A stretch of 6,010 bases of DNA. Source: Saprospiraceae bacterium (GTDB lineage Bacteria > Bacteroidota > Bacteroidia > Chitinophagales > Saprospiraceae). This document shows, piece by piece, positions 5,445 through 6,010 of this stretch. The stretch is from the NCBI GenBank assembly GCA_027009605.1, contig JALVCY010000015.1:1-6010 (forward strand), read 5' to 3'. The notes beneath the pieces were generated by a model. It saw only the letters and a program-made list of their open reading frames with translations, had not been told where the DNA came from and searched no databases. The first letter of the stretch is position 1. Every line of letters starts with the position of its first letter. The translations under genes and the position numbers were made by a program.

Positions 5445-6010
5445 TTAGTCTCTGTCCTTTGTTGACAATTGTAAAAATCGGTCATTTTTATTCTCGGCCA
5501 ATGTTTTGGGCTGCTCACCCGTATATTTTTTGACTTCCTTGATAAAATGAGATTGATCATAATACGCCGTTTGCGGATGCTGAATGCCTTTCGCCAAATC
5601 CTTGTATGCCGCATGGACTCTCAGGATATTGGCATACTCCTTTGCCGTAATACCCAAATTCTTTTTAAAATACCGGCTAATCTGTCGATTAGACCAAGTC
5701 GCCCGTTCCGATAATGTTTTAATGGAAATATCCCCTTGACTTTCAAACAACAAATCAAAAACTATCTTTTTCCTTGGGTCAATCGGTCGGCCGTCGGTCA
5801 GATGGGTTTCCAATGCGGCCGAATTGGAAGCAACAAATGTGTCAAAGTCTTGGTATTCAGTGCATAATAAAGCCCCAATGCCCTCATTGTTTGAGATGGT
5901 CGTTGTCGAATTCAGCAATGCCACTAGCGATTTTCCCAAAATATATTCTGCGGCTAACGGCTTAAAACGAATGGCCCACAAATCGGCCTTTACCGGCAAA
6001 GAGACGTCCA
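5445..6010 (-). CDS. AraC-family transcriptional regulator, C-terminal part (5' end outside the window)
   Basis: The visible 187 or so codons are open to the right edge. The first residues (D-V-S-L-P-V-K-A-D-L-W-A-I-R-F-K-P) match the interior of the N-terminal sensor domain found in AraC proteins with a 'vgvRFkPgg' motif, so the gene continues beyond the window; a TTG at 5997-5999 is an unlikely start. Counting from that TTG, the first helix-turn-helix is at about 91-111 ('ISIKTLSERATWSNRQISRY') and the second contains the AraC signature 'YYDQSHFIKEVKKYTGEQP' (146-164). The tail 'NKNDRFLQLST' is typical, as far as I recall, of Bacteroidota members. Between 'LAKG' and 'YYDQSHF' only seven residues are found where about thirteen are usual, so the first helix of the second DNA-binding unit is shortened. 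Likely role: regulation of nearby genes such as the VOC gene downstream; the ligand is unknown. Confidence 0.88.
   Translation of the reverse strand, partial: DVSLPVKADLWAIRFKPLAAEYILGKSLVALLNSTTTISNNEGIGALLCTEYQDFDTFVASNSAALETHLTDGRPIDPRKKIVFDLLFESQGDISIKTLSERATWSNRQISRYFKKNLGITAKEYANILRVHAAYKDLAKGIQHPQTAYYDQSHFIKEVKKYTGEQPKTLAENKNDRFLQLSTKDRD

Overview
The window reads as chromosomal DNA of a member of the Bacteroidota, probably from the Saprospiraceae/Chitinophagaceae side of the phylum, although the exact lineage cannot be set from this sequence. The evidence is a full-length DUF2723 membrane protein of the Bacteroidota type, a short DUF4834-like protein ending in a 'GEYTDYEEID' tail, genes without clear Shine-Dalgarno sites, and one promoter candidate close to the Bacteroidota -33/-7 consensus. 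Base composition looks moderate and even across the genes.

Layout. Left edge (1-108): a tandem array of a 27-nt unit that starts at the rpiB stop codon and runs off the window. 102-530 (-): rpiB, ribose-5-phosphate isomerase B. 531-685: a gap filled mostly by a 57-bp inverted-repeat element. 686-3766 (-): a 1026-residue DUF2723 (TMEM260-like) multispanning protein, probably a protein O-glycosyltransferase. 3767-4154: a divergent intergenic region holding a second, larger member (about 160 bp) of the same inverted-repeat family, with a 14-bp perfect palindrome inside it, and then a candidate promoter for the rightward genes. 4155-4325 (+): a DUF4834-like membrane-anchored small protein, overlapping by 17 nt the start of 4309-4962 (+), an RluA-family pseudouridine synthase. 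4959-5381 (-): a VOC/glyoxalase-fold protein, convergent with the rluA-like gene and sharing a CTAG with it as both stop codons. 5445-6010 (-): the C-terminal part of an AraC-family regulator that continues past the right edge.

How the genes relate. The DUF2723 gene and rpiB point the same way but are separated by 155 bp containing a repeat element, so a shared transcript is possible but not shown. The DUF4834-like and rluA-like genes are overlapping and probably translationally coupled. The AraC regulator lies 90 bp upstream of the VOC gene on the same strand and could be co-transcribed with it or regulate it. Otherwise the genes are ordinary housekeeping or accessory functions, and I see no new multi-gene system. 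The most interesting signal is non-coding: two intergenic elements, about 3.2 kb apart, share related ends of about 27 bp, and each is bordered by imperfect direct repeats. They look like a small non-autonomous (MITE-like) family.
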